From Actinoplanes sp. NBC_00393 (lineage in GTDB: Bacteria; Actinomycetota; Actinomycetes; Mycobacteriales; Micromonosporaceae), in NCBI RefSeq assembly GCF_036053395.1, contig NZ_CP107942.1, positions 4,182,501-4,246,500 on the forward strand: a stretch of DNA of 64,000 nt. The letters are read 5' to 3'. The notes beneath the pieces were generated by a model. The model was not told where the DNA came from. It made no database searches and saw only the letters and a program-made list of their open reading frames with translations. A program made the translations under genes and the position numbers. The stretch's first letter is position 1; each line of letters opens with the position of its first letter. This document shows positions 8,880-16,544 of this stretch, in pieces.

Positions 8880-9238
8880 ATCTCGCGGGCCAGCCACGCG
8901 GCGTCCGAGGGTGCGAAACCCGCCCGGCGCAGCACGGCGTCACCGTCGGCAACGGCGGCCACCAGCCGTTCGACGCCGCGGGCACGGCACAGATCGGCCA
9001 GTTCGCGGACCAATCGGTCCGGAGCGGGCTGCCCCGGCCGGACGGCCAGGGCGCGGACCTCCAGCGTCCGCGCCGACAGCTGTTCCGTGGCGGCGGCCGC
9101 GGTGAGCGCCGAGCCGTTGGCGGCGGTCAGGTTCCACAGTCCGGACCACTGTTCGTCGCCGGACAGCCGCGGCGAACGGTAGACCAGCGACAACTCGCGG
9201 GCGTCGGCGGCGCCGAGCCGGCGGAACACGATGTCCAT
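8876..9238 (-). CDS. Small GNAT-like acetyltransferase domain protein
   Basis: 120 residues from ATG 9238. The C-terminal half, TLEVRALAVRPGQPAPDRLVRELADLCRARG followed by RLVAAV and VLRRAGFAP, has the strand-helix-strand-helix order of the GNAT fold. The usual R/Q-x-x-G-x-G/A coenzyme A loop is degraded, so catalysis is doubtful. The upstream half has no clear motif. The frame is open further 5' (to 9373), but that part would run through the intergenic region and into the divergent neighbour's ribosome site. Function unknown; calling it GNAT is a moderate-confidence fold guess. Confidence 0.6.
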   Translation of the reverse strand: MDIVFRRLGAADARELSLVYRSPRLSGDEQWSGLWNLTAANGSALTAAAATEQLSARTLEVRALAVRPGQPAPDRLVRELADLCRARGVERLVAAVADGDAVLRRAGFAPSDAAWLAREI

Positions 9239-9372
9239 CACCACGGCGTGATCCTGCTCGTCGCGCCTTGGCGGTGGCTTGACGCCGGCCCGGTGCTCGC
9301 GCCAAGTGAGCGTCAAGCGGGGGCGCGCAACCTCAGGGCAATCACATCGCATCGCTTGCCAGGAGGTCCACA

Positions 9373-9900
9373 ATGAGCACTCCCACCCAGGTCACCGGCG
9401 AACAACGGGTCGCCAAGGTCTTCGGCCTCACCGGCGACAACTGGTCCCGGCACGCCAGCCCGGTCAGCGTCATCACCCGGTTCGCCGTACTCCCCCTGCT
9501 CGCGATCTCCATCTGGAGCCGCGACTGGATCGGCTGGTGGAGCCTCGTGCCGATCGTCGCGTCGCTGATCTTCATGATGGTCAACCCGCTGCTGTTCCCG
9601 AAACCGCGGTCCACCCGCAACTGGGCGTCCAAGGGCGTCTTCGGTGAGCGTGTCTGGTCCGAGCGTCTCAAGGTCCCGGTGCCCGCCCAATTCAACGCCA
9701 AGGTCTTCACCGTGACCTATGCGATCCAGCTGGCCGGCGCGGCCGCACTCACCTACGGGCTGGTCCGCTACGACCTGCTCGTCACCCTCACCGGCCTGAT
9801 CATCCTGCAGACCGCCAAGGCCTGGTACATCGACCGTCAGGTGCTGCTGTACGAGGACATGAAGACCCGCCACCCCGAGTACGCGAGCTGGGAGTACTGA
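9373..9900 (+). CDS. Multipass membrane protein, DUF6653-like
   Basis: 175 residues with about four membrane helices (around 37-52, 57-72, 115-130 and 138-152) separated by a conserved-looking middle KPRSTRNWASKGVFGERVW. The C-terminus HPEYASWEY is polar and probably cytoplasmic. The pattern resembles small membrane proteins grouped as DUF6653 in actinobacteria and haloarchaea; I rely on memory for that name. Start ATG 9373 has AGGAGGT five bases upstream, an excellent ribosome site. It is followed after two bases by another membrane-protein gene, so the two are an operon. Function unknown. Confidence 0.75.
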   Translation: MSTPTQVTGEQRVAKVFGLTGDNWSRHASPVSVITRFAVLPLLAISIWSRDWIGWWSLVPIVASLIFMMVNPLLFPKPRSTRNWASKGVFGERVWSERLKVPVPAQFNAKVFTVTYAIQLAGAAALTYGLVRYDLLVTLTGLIILQTAKAWYIDRQVLLYEDMKTRHPEYASWEY

Positions 9901-9902
9901 GC

Positions 9903-10556
9903 ATGCGCCGGGCCTTCCTGCTGGCCGTCCCGCTGGCCTGGGCAGTGCTGCTGCTGTTCCATCCGAACCCGGATCCCGGCGACATGTACGACAGCCTGCG
10001 CGACGAGCCCGGCCGATGGCTGACCGTCCACCTCGGCACGCTGTTCCTGATCGGACTCATGGGCGCCGCCGTCTACCTGCTGGTGGACGGCCTGCCCGGA
10101 ACGGCAGCGAAGATCAGCCGGGTCGGGGCCGGGGTGTTCGCGGTGTTCTACGGCGCGGGCGAGGCGATCCAGGGAATCGGCGTCGGCGTGCTCGTCCAGC
10201 ACGTCAACCAGGCACCGGAGAGCGAACGGGTTGCGGGCGCCCGCGCGGTACAGGCACTGTGGGACAACCCGGTGTCCGACGACCTCGCCGTGACCATCGG
10301 CGCGATCGGCTGGGCGGTGGCAGTGTTCGCCGCCGCGGCCGCCGTCCACCGGGCCGGCGCGCCCCTGGCCGCGACCGTGCTGCTCGGGCTGTCGTCGATC
10401 GTGCTGATGCACGCGCCACCGATCGGGCCCGTCGGGCTGCTCTGCTTCGCGGCGGCGGTCGTGGTGCTGGACCGCTCACCCCGGAGAGGTGTTGATCATG
10501 ACAACCGCACTACCGCAACCGGCCGGACCGTACGCCGTGGGCCGCATCGTGCGTGA
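9903..10556 (+). CDS. Hypothetical multipass membrane protein
   Basis: 217 residues. A first hydrophobic helix (about 1-19) could be a signal anchor. Further helices lie near 42-62, 75-100, 135-155 and 160-187. Residues after about 190 (DRSPRRGVDHDNRTT...) are basic and read through the ribosome site and start of the next gene, which begins 59 bases before this stop. This means translational coupling to the lipase-like gene. The product may be a quinol-type or DUF4386-like membrane protein, but I cannot assign it. The start at ATG 9903, two bases after the previous stop, fits an operon. Confidence 0.7.
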   Translation: MRRAFLLAVPLAWAVLLLFHPNPDPGDMYDSLRDEPGRWLTVHLGTLFLIGLMGAAVYLLVDGLPGTAAKISRVGAGVFAVFYGAGEAIQGIGVGVLVQHVNQAPESERVAGARAVQALWDNPVSDDLAVTIGAIGWAVAVFAAAAAVHRAGAPLAATVLLGLSSIVLMHAPPIGPVGLLCFAAAVVVLDRSPRRGVDHDNRTTATGRTVRRGPHRA

Positions 10557-11580
10557 CTGGACCGACCGGTCCCGGACCGATCGGTACGCGCCCGACCCCG
10601 CGCCGCCACGATCGCTGGTCACCTGGATCTGGTATCCGGCGCAGCCGCAGGCGGGCCCGCCCGCGGATTATCTGCCGGGCGCCTGGCAGGCCACCGCCGG
10701 GACGATCGGCATCGACGCGAACGGGCTGACCGCGAACAGCGTCGACGGCGCGCCCCTGTCCGAGGATCGTGCCGCGTACCCGGTGGTGCTGCTGTCGCCG
10801 AGCGGCTTCCCGCCGCTGATGCTGTCCGGCACGGCCGAGGAGCTGGCCAGCCGGGGATTCGTGGTGGTCGGCGTCAATCACACCTACGAGACCACGGTGA
10901 CGGTCTTCCCCGACGGCCGCACCGTGCCGGGGAATCCGGCCGCGATCGCCGGTGCTCTCGGCCCGCAGTCCGGAGAGCACCGTACGGTGTTCGACCAGCG
11001 TGCCGGGGTGTGCCGGTACAAAGCCGAAGACCTCGCCTTCCTCGCCGATCAACTGTTCCTCGGCCGGCTCTTTCCCGGCCGCCTGGATCTGGACCGGCTG
11101 ACCGCGGCCGGCCACTCCTTCGGCGGCGCGGCCGCCCTGCAGTGGTGCCACGACGATCCGCGCTGCAAGGCCGCGGTCAACCTCGACGGCGCGCTGTGGT
11201 CCGAGGTCGGCCGGCTCGGCCTGCCCCGGCCGGTGCTGCAACTGCTGGCACCCCATCCCGAGTTCGACATGAAACCCGAGGATGCGGTCGCGGCCGGCAT
11301 CGCACCGGACCCCGACTGGTACGCCGAGGAGAAGGCGATCACCCTCGACGGCTGGACGACCGTCGGCAACGCCGTCCGGATCGCCGGCGCCACCCACCTG
11401 AGCTTCATGGACGTCGCCTTCCTCCCGGCGCGACCGGACTCGCTGGTCGCTCCGATGCTCGCCCGGACCACGATCGAACCGGCCCGCATGCTGACCGTCG
11501 CCAACGCGGTGCTCGTCGCCTTCCTGACCGGCGCGGACATGTCGGCCGCCCTCGCCGCCCCGGAGGTCGCGGCCCGCTGA
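10498..11580 (+). CDS. PAF-acetylhydrolase/dienelactone-hydrolase-like alpha/beta hydrolase
   Basis: 360 residues. The nucleophile elbow is AAGHSFGGAAAL, preceded by the oxyanion-side strand VVLLSPSGFPPLM and a cap region with VVGVNHTYETTVTVFPDGR. This order, with AAVNLDGALW after the elbow, is typical of bacterial proteins of the platelet-activating-factor acetylhydrolase isoform II / lipase group. They hydrolyse esters, but native substrates are usually unknown. No signal peptide is visible, so it is probably cytoplasmic. ATG 10498 has GGAGAGG eight bases upstream (10483-10489). The gene overlaps the preceding membrane-protein gene by 59 bases. Confidence 0.82.
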   Translation: MTTALPQPAGPYAVGRIVRDWTDRSRTDRYAPDPAPPRSLVTWIWYPAQPQAGPPADYLPGAWQATAGTIGIDANGLTANSVDGAPLSEDRAAYPVVLLSPSGFPPLMLSGTAEELASRGFVVVGVNHTYETTVTVFPDGRTVPGNPAAIAGALGPQSGEHRTVFDQRAGVCRYKAEDLAFLADQLFLGRLFPGRLDLDRLTAAGHSFGGAAALQWCHDDPRCKAAVNLDGALWSEVGRLGLPRPVLQLLAPHPEFDMKPEDAVAAGIAPDPDWYAEEKAITLDGWTTVGNAVRIAGATHLSFMDVAFLPARPDSLVAPMLARTTIEPARMLTVANAVLVAFLTGADMSAALAAPEVAAR

Positions 11581-11583
11581 CGC

Positions 11584-12045
11584 TCAGTCCGGCTCAGCGG
11601 CGCGGCTGAGGCGGATGGCGGAGATCAGGAAGAAGATGGCGCCGGGGATGGCGTAGCCGATCGCGTTGGTCAGCGTCGGGTCGTCGGCGGCGGCGCCCGC
11701 GATGAACGAGGCGCCGGCCAGCGTCGAGATGCCGCCGCTGATGATCATCGGCCACTGGCCGCCCATCGCGCGGCGGGTGACGCCCACGGCCAGCTGGATC
11801 AGGCCGGCGACGACGGCCCAGGCGCCCCACACGCGCAGGACCGCCGGGATGCCGGAGGTGGCGGCGACGGCCAGGCCGGCAGCGGCGAGTGAGCTGACGG
11901 CGATGTTGGCGTACAGCAGGGTGGGTGATCCGGTGGCGCGTGACGCCCGGGCGTCGATGACGGCGGCGGCCACGTCGAACAGCGGATAGAGCACGAGCAG
12001 CGTGACGGCGAGCGGGCCGAGGTGGTCGGCGGTCGTGAACATCAC
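11584..12045 (-). CDS. Four- to five-helix membrane protein (DUF308/HdeD-like), probably 5'-truncated
   Basis: About 153 residues from GTG 12045, consisting mostly of membrane helices: VTLLVLYPLFDVAAAVI, IAVSSLAAAGLAVA, WAVVAGLIQLAVGV and IISGGISTLAGASFI, with a final GAIFFLISAIRL. The reading frame carries on upstream of the nominal start as VVRFAFAIAWAL, an obvious membrane helix, before a stop. No start codon or ribosome site precedes it. That suggests the native N-terminus has been lost. The divergent TetR gene is also damaged at the same place, which points to a deletion that removed the shared promoter region. Function unknown. Confidence 0.65.
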   Translation of the reverse strand: MMFTTADHLGPLAVTLLVLYPLFDVAAAVIDARASRATGSPTLLYANIAVSSLAAAGLAVAATSGIPAVLRVWGAWAVVAGLIQLAVGVTRRAMGGQWPMIISGGISTLAGASFIAGAAADDPTLTNAIGYAIPGAIFFLISAIRLSRAAEPD

Positions 12046-12058
12046 GAGGGCCCAGGCG

Positions 12059-12632
12059 ATGGCGAACGCGAAGCGGACGACTGCGGCTACTCACCACGGC
12101 GTCCGGGATCTTCTACGCCGAGGGCATCCACTCCGTCGGCGTCGACCGGATCATCGCCGAGGCCAAGGTGACCCGGGCGACCTTCTACCGGCACTTCCCC
12201 AGCAAGGAGGATCTGGTCCTGGCTCACCTGCAGGCGGCCGACCAGGGCATCCGTGGCCAGGTGGAGGCGGCCCTCGCCGCGGACATGTCAGCGGGCGACG
12301 CTGTCCGGGCCGTCGCCGCGGCGATCGCCGAAGGCATCCAGTCGCCGGGCTTCCGTGGCTGCGCCTTTCTGAACGCGGTGGCCGAGTATCCGCATCCTGA
12401 CCAGCCCGTGCACCAGGCGGTCCGCGCGCACCGGCAGTGGTTCCTCAACACGATCACGACCCTGATGACGCGCATCCGGGAGGCCGGGGCCGAGCCCGCC
12501 GCGCAGCACTTCGTCATGCTCCGCGACGGGGCGATGGCGGCCGGCTGCCTCTTCGACCCCAAGCTGATCTGCCAGACGTTCCTGCGCGGTGTCGACGAGC
12601 TCGTCGAGAGTCACGCCCGGGTGATCACCTGA
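12059..12632 (+). CDS. TetR family regulator, 5' end probably frameshifted or deleted
   Basis: TetR-type repressor. The helix-turn-helix is intact: GIHSVGVDRIIAEAKVTRATFYRHFPSKEDLV, followed by the helical ligand domain. In the HTH frame, coding continues upstream to LRLLTTASGIFYAEG (from 12081) but meets a stop (12036-12038) with no start codon. In the other frame ATG 12059 gives MANAKRTT, which looks like a typical TetR start. The natural reading is therefore MANAKRTT joined to RLLTTASG with a few bases lost near 12083-12086. The first in-frame start is GTG 12168, inside the HTH, which would not give a DNA-binding protein. The 3' end overlaps the convergent YkuD gene by 22 bases. Confidence 0.7.
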
Positions 12633-13357
12633 GACGGGCCCATCACGATGCGTGGGTGCTTCGCCGGGTTCAGCCACTTCAGCAGGCGGACCATGTTCGC
12701 GCGGCTCACCGAGACGCAACCCGCGGTCGCGCCCGTGCCGCTGGCGTGCAGGAAGATGGCCGAGCCGCGACCGGTGCGGGCTGGTTTGCCCGCGACATAC
12801 TGACTGCGTTTGGCGTCCCACTTCACGCCGGACGGGCGGTTGAAATTGATCACCGCGGCGTGGGCGTACTGCTTGGGGTAGGCGGCCAGACGCTCGGCCT
12901 GCGACTTGCGCCAGGTGCGCTTGGCTGAGGCCGACGGCTGAAAGAGGTTATAGGTACGGGCGTCGCGCTGGTCACCCACCCAGTAGTCGTTGCCGTCGAC
13001 CTTCCGGTACGGCAGACGGGTGCCCGGGTCCGCGCGTACCCCGAACGCCTCTGTGATCTTGAACGTGCCCACCGGCGTCGTGCCGGTGTCCTGGACCCGG
13101 CGCGAGGCCCACGCCCAGCCGCCGTAACCGGTGCGCGCGGCCATCCCGGCGAACGCCTGGCGCCACCGGCCGTCGGCGCCGCGCTGGTAGGCGCGCAGCG
13201 TCGCCTTCGTCGACGACCAGCCCGCGGCGGTCACCACGATGACCTGCTTCGCGTTGCCGATATGGGCGAGATCCGCCGGAATCGCCGCGGCGGCCGGCTG
13301 GGCCGGAAGAAGTACCGCTGTCACGACGATCACCAGAACCGCTGCCAGTCTCCGCAT
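12611..13357 (-). CDS. Secreted YkuD-type (L,D-transpeptidase-like) protein
   Basis: 248 residues with a signal peptide (MRRLAAVLVIVVTAVLLPAQPAAA) and a YkuD-like fold. The active-site signature is HASGTGATAGCVSVS, with the catalytic His and Cys in the HxxxGxxxxGC spacing. TGTTPVGTFKITEAFG is the conserved strand near the N-terminal half. L,D-transpeptidases cross-link peptidoglycan or attach proteins to it outside the membrane. This short actinobacterial subtype, without a LysM or Ig-like domain, is less well characterised. The start is ATG 13357. It is divergent from a small membrane protein at 13436. Confidence 0.85.
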   Translation of the reverse strand: MRRLAAVLVIVVTAVLLPAQPAAAAIPADLAHIGNAKQVIVVTAAGWSSTKATLRAYQRGADGRWRQAFAGMAARTGYGGWAWASRRVQDTGTTPVGTFKITEAFGVRADPGTRLPYRKVDGNDYWVGDQRDARTYNLFQPSASAKRTWRKSQAERLAAYPKQYAHAAVINFNRPSGVKWDAKRSQYVAGKPARTGRGSAIFLHASGTGATAGCVSVSRANMVRLLKWLNPAKHPRIVMGPSQVITRA

Positions 13358-13435
13358 GACACCTCGAATCGGCTCATGGTGGCGCAGAAATCCATCACCC
13401 GACGGTATGGAACCGGTGTGCTTAGATCCACAATC

Positions 13436-13798
13436 ATGACAGCTCAGACCGGCACCGCGGCGCAGCTCGGATGGTTCACCCGCGACCGGTACGGCAGCCC
13501 GGCCGCTTTCGCCGGATCGGTGGCGGTCTTCGCCGTGTTGTTCATTTTCGCCGGCTTCACGGTATTGGACTCGAGCTACCTGATGTCGAACGCCTGCATC
13601 GGTGACACCGGCCAGATGGTCTGCCCGTCCAGCGGCCCGGACTGGGCCCGCCCGCTTCCCGGCGTGGCCGCTTTCGTGGGTTTGCTCACCGGCCTCATCG
13701 GTCTGGTCCTCGGCCGCCCGGTGCGTACCCCGGCCCTGATCGCCGGTTTCGCGCTGACCACCGCCGGCCTGGTCGCCAGTCTGCTGCTCCGCCCCTGA
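13436..13798 (+). CDS. Small membrane protein of unknown function
   Basis: 120 residues with three predicted membrane helices (about 25-42, 76-94 and 98-115) and a short extracytoplasmic loop containing two cysteines, in CIGDTG and VCPSSG. Those could form a disulfide. ATG 13436 is chosen because the sequence before it reads as non-coding. There is no Shine-Dalgarno, and a TTAGAT-like -10 element lies just upstream (13421-13426), compatible with a leaderless transcript. I do not recognise a family. Confidence 0.6.
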   Translation: MTAQTGTAAQLGWFTRDRYGSPAAFAGSVAVFAVLFIFAGFTVLDSSYLMSNACIGDTGQMVCPSSGPDWARPLPGVAAFVGLLTGLIGLVLGRPVRTPALIAGFALTTAGLVASLLLRP

Positions 13799-13898
13799 CC
13801 GCACGAGGGAAGCGGTCAAGTGCCGTGTCGTGGCAGAATTCCAGCCTTCTGGACGGCGTGTCGGGCCCTGTCCGAAAGGGAATGGGACTAACCACCTC

Positions 13899-15641
13899 AT
13901 GACGCACGAACGACATATGCCTGGTGAAACCACCGTGGCATTGCCCACCGTGCGCATTCCCCGTCAGCGGACGGTGACCGAGGCGCCGCCCGCGCCGCCG
14001 CAGCCCCGAGCCGAGCCCCCGGCCCGGCCCTCGCGATGGTGGATCTACGCCCTGGTCATCGCCGGCCTGCTCGGGCAGATGGCGTTCGCCATGGTGACGG
14101 CCGCCCGGCAGCAGTCACCGATCGTCGACGAGCCCGTCTATGTCTCCACGAGCCTGGTCTACCTGCAGGATCACAGCCTGGAGTACAACTTCGAGCATCC
14201 GCCGCTGGCCAAGCTGATCATGGCGACCGGTCTGGCCTCTGCTGATGCCCGCATGCCGCCGCCGGAGTTCGAGGGCTCGCAGTGGCAGCTCGGCGAGCAG
14301 GTCCTCTACCAGCAGGGCAACGACGCTCAGGAACTGCTCTTCCTCGCCCGGCTGCCGATGATCATCCTGACCCTGTTGTTCGGGCTGGTGGTCTTCTCCT
14401 TCGCCCGGGATCTCGCCGGGCCGCTGGCCGGGCTCGCAGCACTCGGCCTCTACGCCTTCTCGCCGGACGTCATCGCCCACGGGTCACTGGCCACACTGGA
14501 CATGCCCGCGGCCGGCTTCCTGCTCACCGCGTTGTGGCTGCTGTGGCGCGCCCGCACCCGGCCGTACCGGTATCTGCCGCTCGCCGGGATCGCGCTCGGC
14601 GCCGCCCTCGCCACCAAGATGAGCACCCTGCCGGCGCTGCCGCTCGCGGCGCTGCTGGCCGTGCTGTCGATGCGGCACGCCCGCATCGGCCGGCGGCTGG
14701 CCGCGGGGGCCGGGGTCGTCGTCATCGCCATCGCGACGACCTGGGTCACCTACCTTCTCGTCGACCCGGGCCTGCGCTGGACCACCCCGGCCGACCTGCC
14801 GGTCGTGCACGGTCTCACCGGCACGCTCATCGACTGGCTGCCGCTGCCCGAGCCGTTCCGCGACGGCGCCCGGCTGCAGTTCGGCTTCGAGGACATGGCT
14901 TTCCCGGGCTTCCTGCTCGGCGAGGCGTACACCGGATCCAAGTGGTACTACCTGCCCGTCGCCCTGCTGATCAAAGAGCCGCTCGGCATGCTGGTCCTCT
15001 GGATCGCCGGCGCCACGGCCATGGTCGTGGTGCCCCGGTTGCGGATCGCGGCGGTGTACGTCCTGGCGCCGACCGCGGTGCTCCTGCTCGTGGCGATGGG
15101 CGGCTCCCGAGACTGGGGCGTGCGGTACGCGATCTTCGTACCGGTCATCCTGGCTGTTGCCGCGGGCTGCGTGCTGGCCTTCCGGCAGCGATGGACCCAC
15201 ATCGTGGCGCTGTTGCTGGTCCTGTCCGTGGCGGTGAGCTCAGTGCGGACGTTCCCCTACTACCTGCCCTATTCCAACGAGGCCTTCGGCGGCCCCGGCA
15301 AGACCTATCTGCGGCTCGCCGACTCCAACGTCGACTGGGGACAGGACCTGGCGCGGCTCGGCGACCGGCTCGCCGAGAAATATCCCGGTCAACCGGTGTG
15401 GATGGCCTACAAGGGCCGCGGCAACCCGGGCTACTACGGCATCAGGGCGAAGCATCCGCTGACGGTCCCCGAGGATCAGGTGCGCGGGATCATCGCGGTC
15501 TCCACCAACTGCCTGCGCGTCCCGTTCTGCATCCCGGTGAAGGCCGGCATCGACCCGGGCCCGCGCCAACTCGACGAGCTGCTCGACAGCAGCAGGCTGG
15601 TCGGCCACGTCGGACACAGCATCCTGATCTACCGCCGCTGA
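13899..15641 (+). CDS. GT39-type membrane glycosyltransferase (dolichyl/polyprenyl-phosphate-mannose protein mannosyltransferase family)
   Basis: 580 residues. After a proline-rich cytoplasmic leader there are about ten membrane helices. The first outer loop carries the catalytic-type acidic pair in SPIVDEPVYVS and the later FEHPPLAKLI motif, both hallmarks of the PMT/ArnT C-fold. Family members move a sugar from a polyprenyl-phosphate donor to protein or lipid on the outer face of the membrane. A soluble C-terminal part (about 470-580, LADSNVDWGQDLARLG) is typical of actinobacterial homologues. ATG 13899 follows a purine-rich GAAAGGGAATGGG. No other glycosylation gene is adjacent. Confidence 0.85.
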   Translation: MTHERHMPGETTVALPTVRIPRQRTVTEAPPAPPQPRAEPPARPSRWWIYALVIAGLLGQMAFAMVTAARQQSPIVDEPVYVSTSLVYLQDHSLEYNFEHPPLAKLIMATGLASADARMPPPEFEGSQWQLGEQVLYQQGNDAQELLFLARLPMIILTLLFGLVVFSFARDLAGPLAGLAALGLYAFSPDVIAHGSLATLDMPAAGFLLTALWLLWRARTRPYRYLPLAGIALGAALATKMSTLPALPLAALLAVLSMRHARIGRRLAAGAGVVVIAIATTWVTYLLVDPGLRWTTPADLPVVHGLTGTLIDWLPLPEPFRDGARLQFGFEDMAFPGFLLGEAYTGSKWYYLPVALLIKEPLGMLVLWIAGATAMVVVPRLRIAAVYVLAPTAVLLLVAMGGSRDWGVRYAIFVPVILAVAAGCVLAFRQRWTHIVALLLVLSVAVSSVRTFPYYLPYSNEAFGGPGKTYLRLADSNVDWGQDLARLGDRLAEKYPGQPVWMAYKGRGNPGYYGIRAKHPLTVPEDQVRGIIAVSTNCLRVPFCIPVKAGIDPGPRQLDELLDSSRLVGHVGHSILIYRR

Positions 15642-15674
15642 CTGCTTCCGCAGATGCTGACTGCTTCCGCAGAT
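15637..15674 (+). repeat. Perfect tandem duplication of 19 bases over the stop codon
   Basis: The 19-base unit GCTGACTGCTTCCGCAGAT occurs twice with no gap (15637-15655 and 15656-15674). The first copy contains the TGA stop of the mannosyltransferase gene, so the duplication does not change the protein. It looks like a recent slippage or microhomology event. Confidence 0.9.
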
Positions 15675-15788
15675 TGCGCGCAAAAGCCGGTCCCCCGTTC
15701 CGGCGAACTCGGCACGGCCGATGCTTCGCCCAGCCCGGTCCGGATACTTACCCTCGTAGAGCAGCTATCGGCGAACGAAGGCATTCGC

Positions 15789-16544
15789 ATGGACCATTCC
15801 GTGCAGGTCGACGTCACAGCGCAGGGCACCGTCCGGGTGGTCCTCACCGGGTCGGTGATCCTGGTACGGCACGACGAGGTCCTCGCCCGCGTCGAGCAGG
15901 CGATGAAGGCCGAGCCCAGCACGCGGATGTCCGTCGACCTGAGCCGGGCCACCTCCCTGGACTCCTCCGGCGTCGCCCTGCTCCTCCTGCTGCGCCGCCG
16001 CGCCAACCGCGCCGGGGTGGCGTTCCAGTTGCACGACCTGCGCCCGGAGGTCCGGCAGCATCTGCACATGGCCGGCCTGACCGCGTTCTTCGGCCTGGCC
16101 ACGCCCGGCGTGACGGCGCCGCACGTACCCGAGCGTGACAGCCACGCCATGGCGCTGGTCGAGGTCCTCGACCAGCCGTTCGGTCTCGACGACATCAGGG
16201 TGGTCCGGCACCGGCTGTCCAGCTATGCCGCAAGCGTCGGGATGTCCGACATGGACCAGTACAAACTGATGCTCGCGGCCACCGAGATCATGGCCAATGC
16301 CGTGCGGCACGGCGGTGGGCGAGGGCACATCCGGGTCGTCGCGCAGGAGGACCACCTGCTGCTCGAGATCAGTGACGAGGGGCCCGGCATTCCGCGCCGC
16401 TACCTGGAGGCGCCCGTCCGGCCGCGGCCCGGCCGCATCGGTCTGGCCGGGTTGTGGCTGGTCCGCGAGATCTGCGATCGGTTCGACGTGGAGACCGGGC
16501 CGGGCGGGACGACCGTACGGCTGACCATCGTCCTGCCGTCGTGA
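15789..16544 (+). CDS. STAS domain - HATPase fusion (antagonist/anti-sigma type)
   Basis: 251 residues. The N-terminal STAS domain (about 1-110) has an intact phospho-acceptor motif, TSLDSSGVALL. The C-terminal RsbW/SpoIIAB-like ATPase (about 120-250) has the N-box EIMANAVRHGG, the G1 box DEGPGIP and the G2-like GRIGLAGLWLV. Such fusions put antagonist and kinase in one chain. The stop overlaps the start of a SpoIIE-type phosphatase gene as GTGA (16541-16544), indicating coupled translation and a dedicated phosphatase partner. ATG 15789 is chosen; the frame is open further upstream through a region with a tandem duplication. Confidence 0.88.
   Translation: MDHSVQVDVTAQGTVRVVLTGSVILVRHDEVLARVEQAMKAEPSTRMSVDLSRATSLDSSGVALLLLLRRRANRAGVAFQLHDLRPEVRQHLHMAGLTAFFGLATPGVTAPHVPERDSHAMALVEVLDQPFGLDDIRVVRHRLSSYAASVGMSDMDQYKLMLAATEIMANAVRHGGGRGHIRVVAQEDHLLLEISDEGPGIPRRYLEAPVRPRPGRIGLAGLWLVREICDRFDVETGPGGTTVRLTIVLPS

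Noticed and set aside
9100..9373. Longer version of the small GNAT-like gene starting at 9373
   Set aside because: It would use the ribosome site region of the divergent membrane-protein gene and adds residues with no protein-like pattern.
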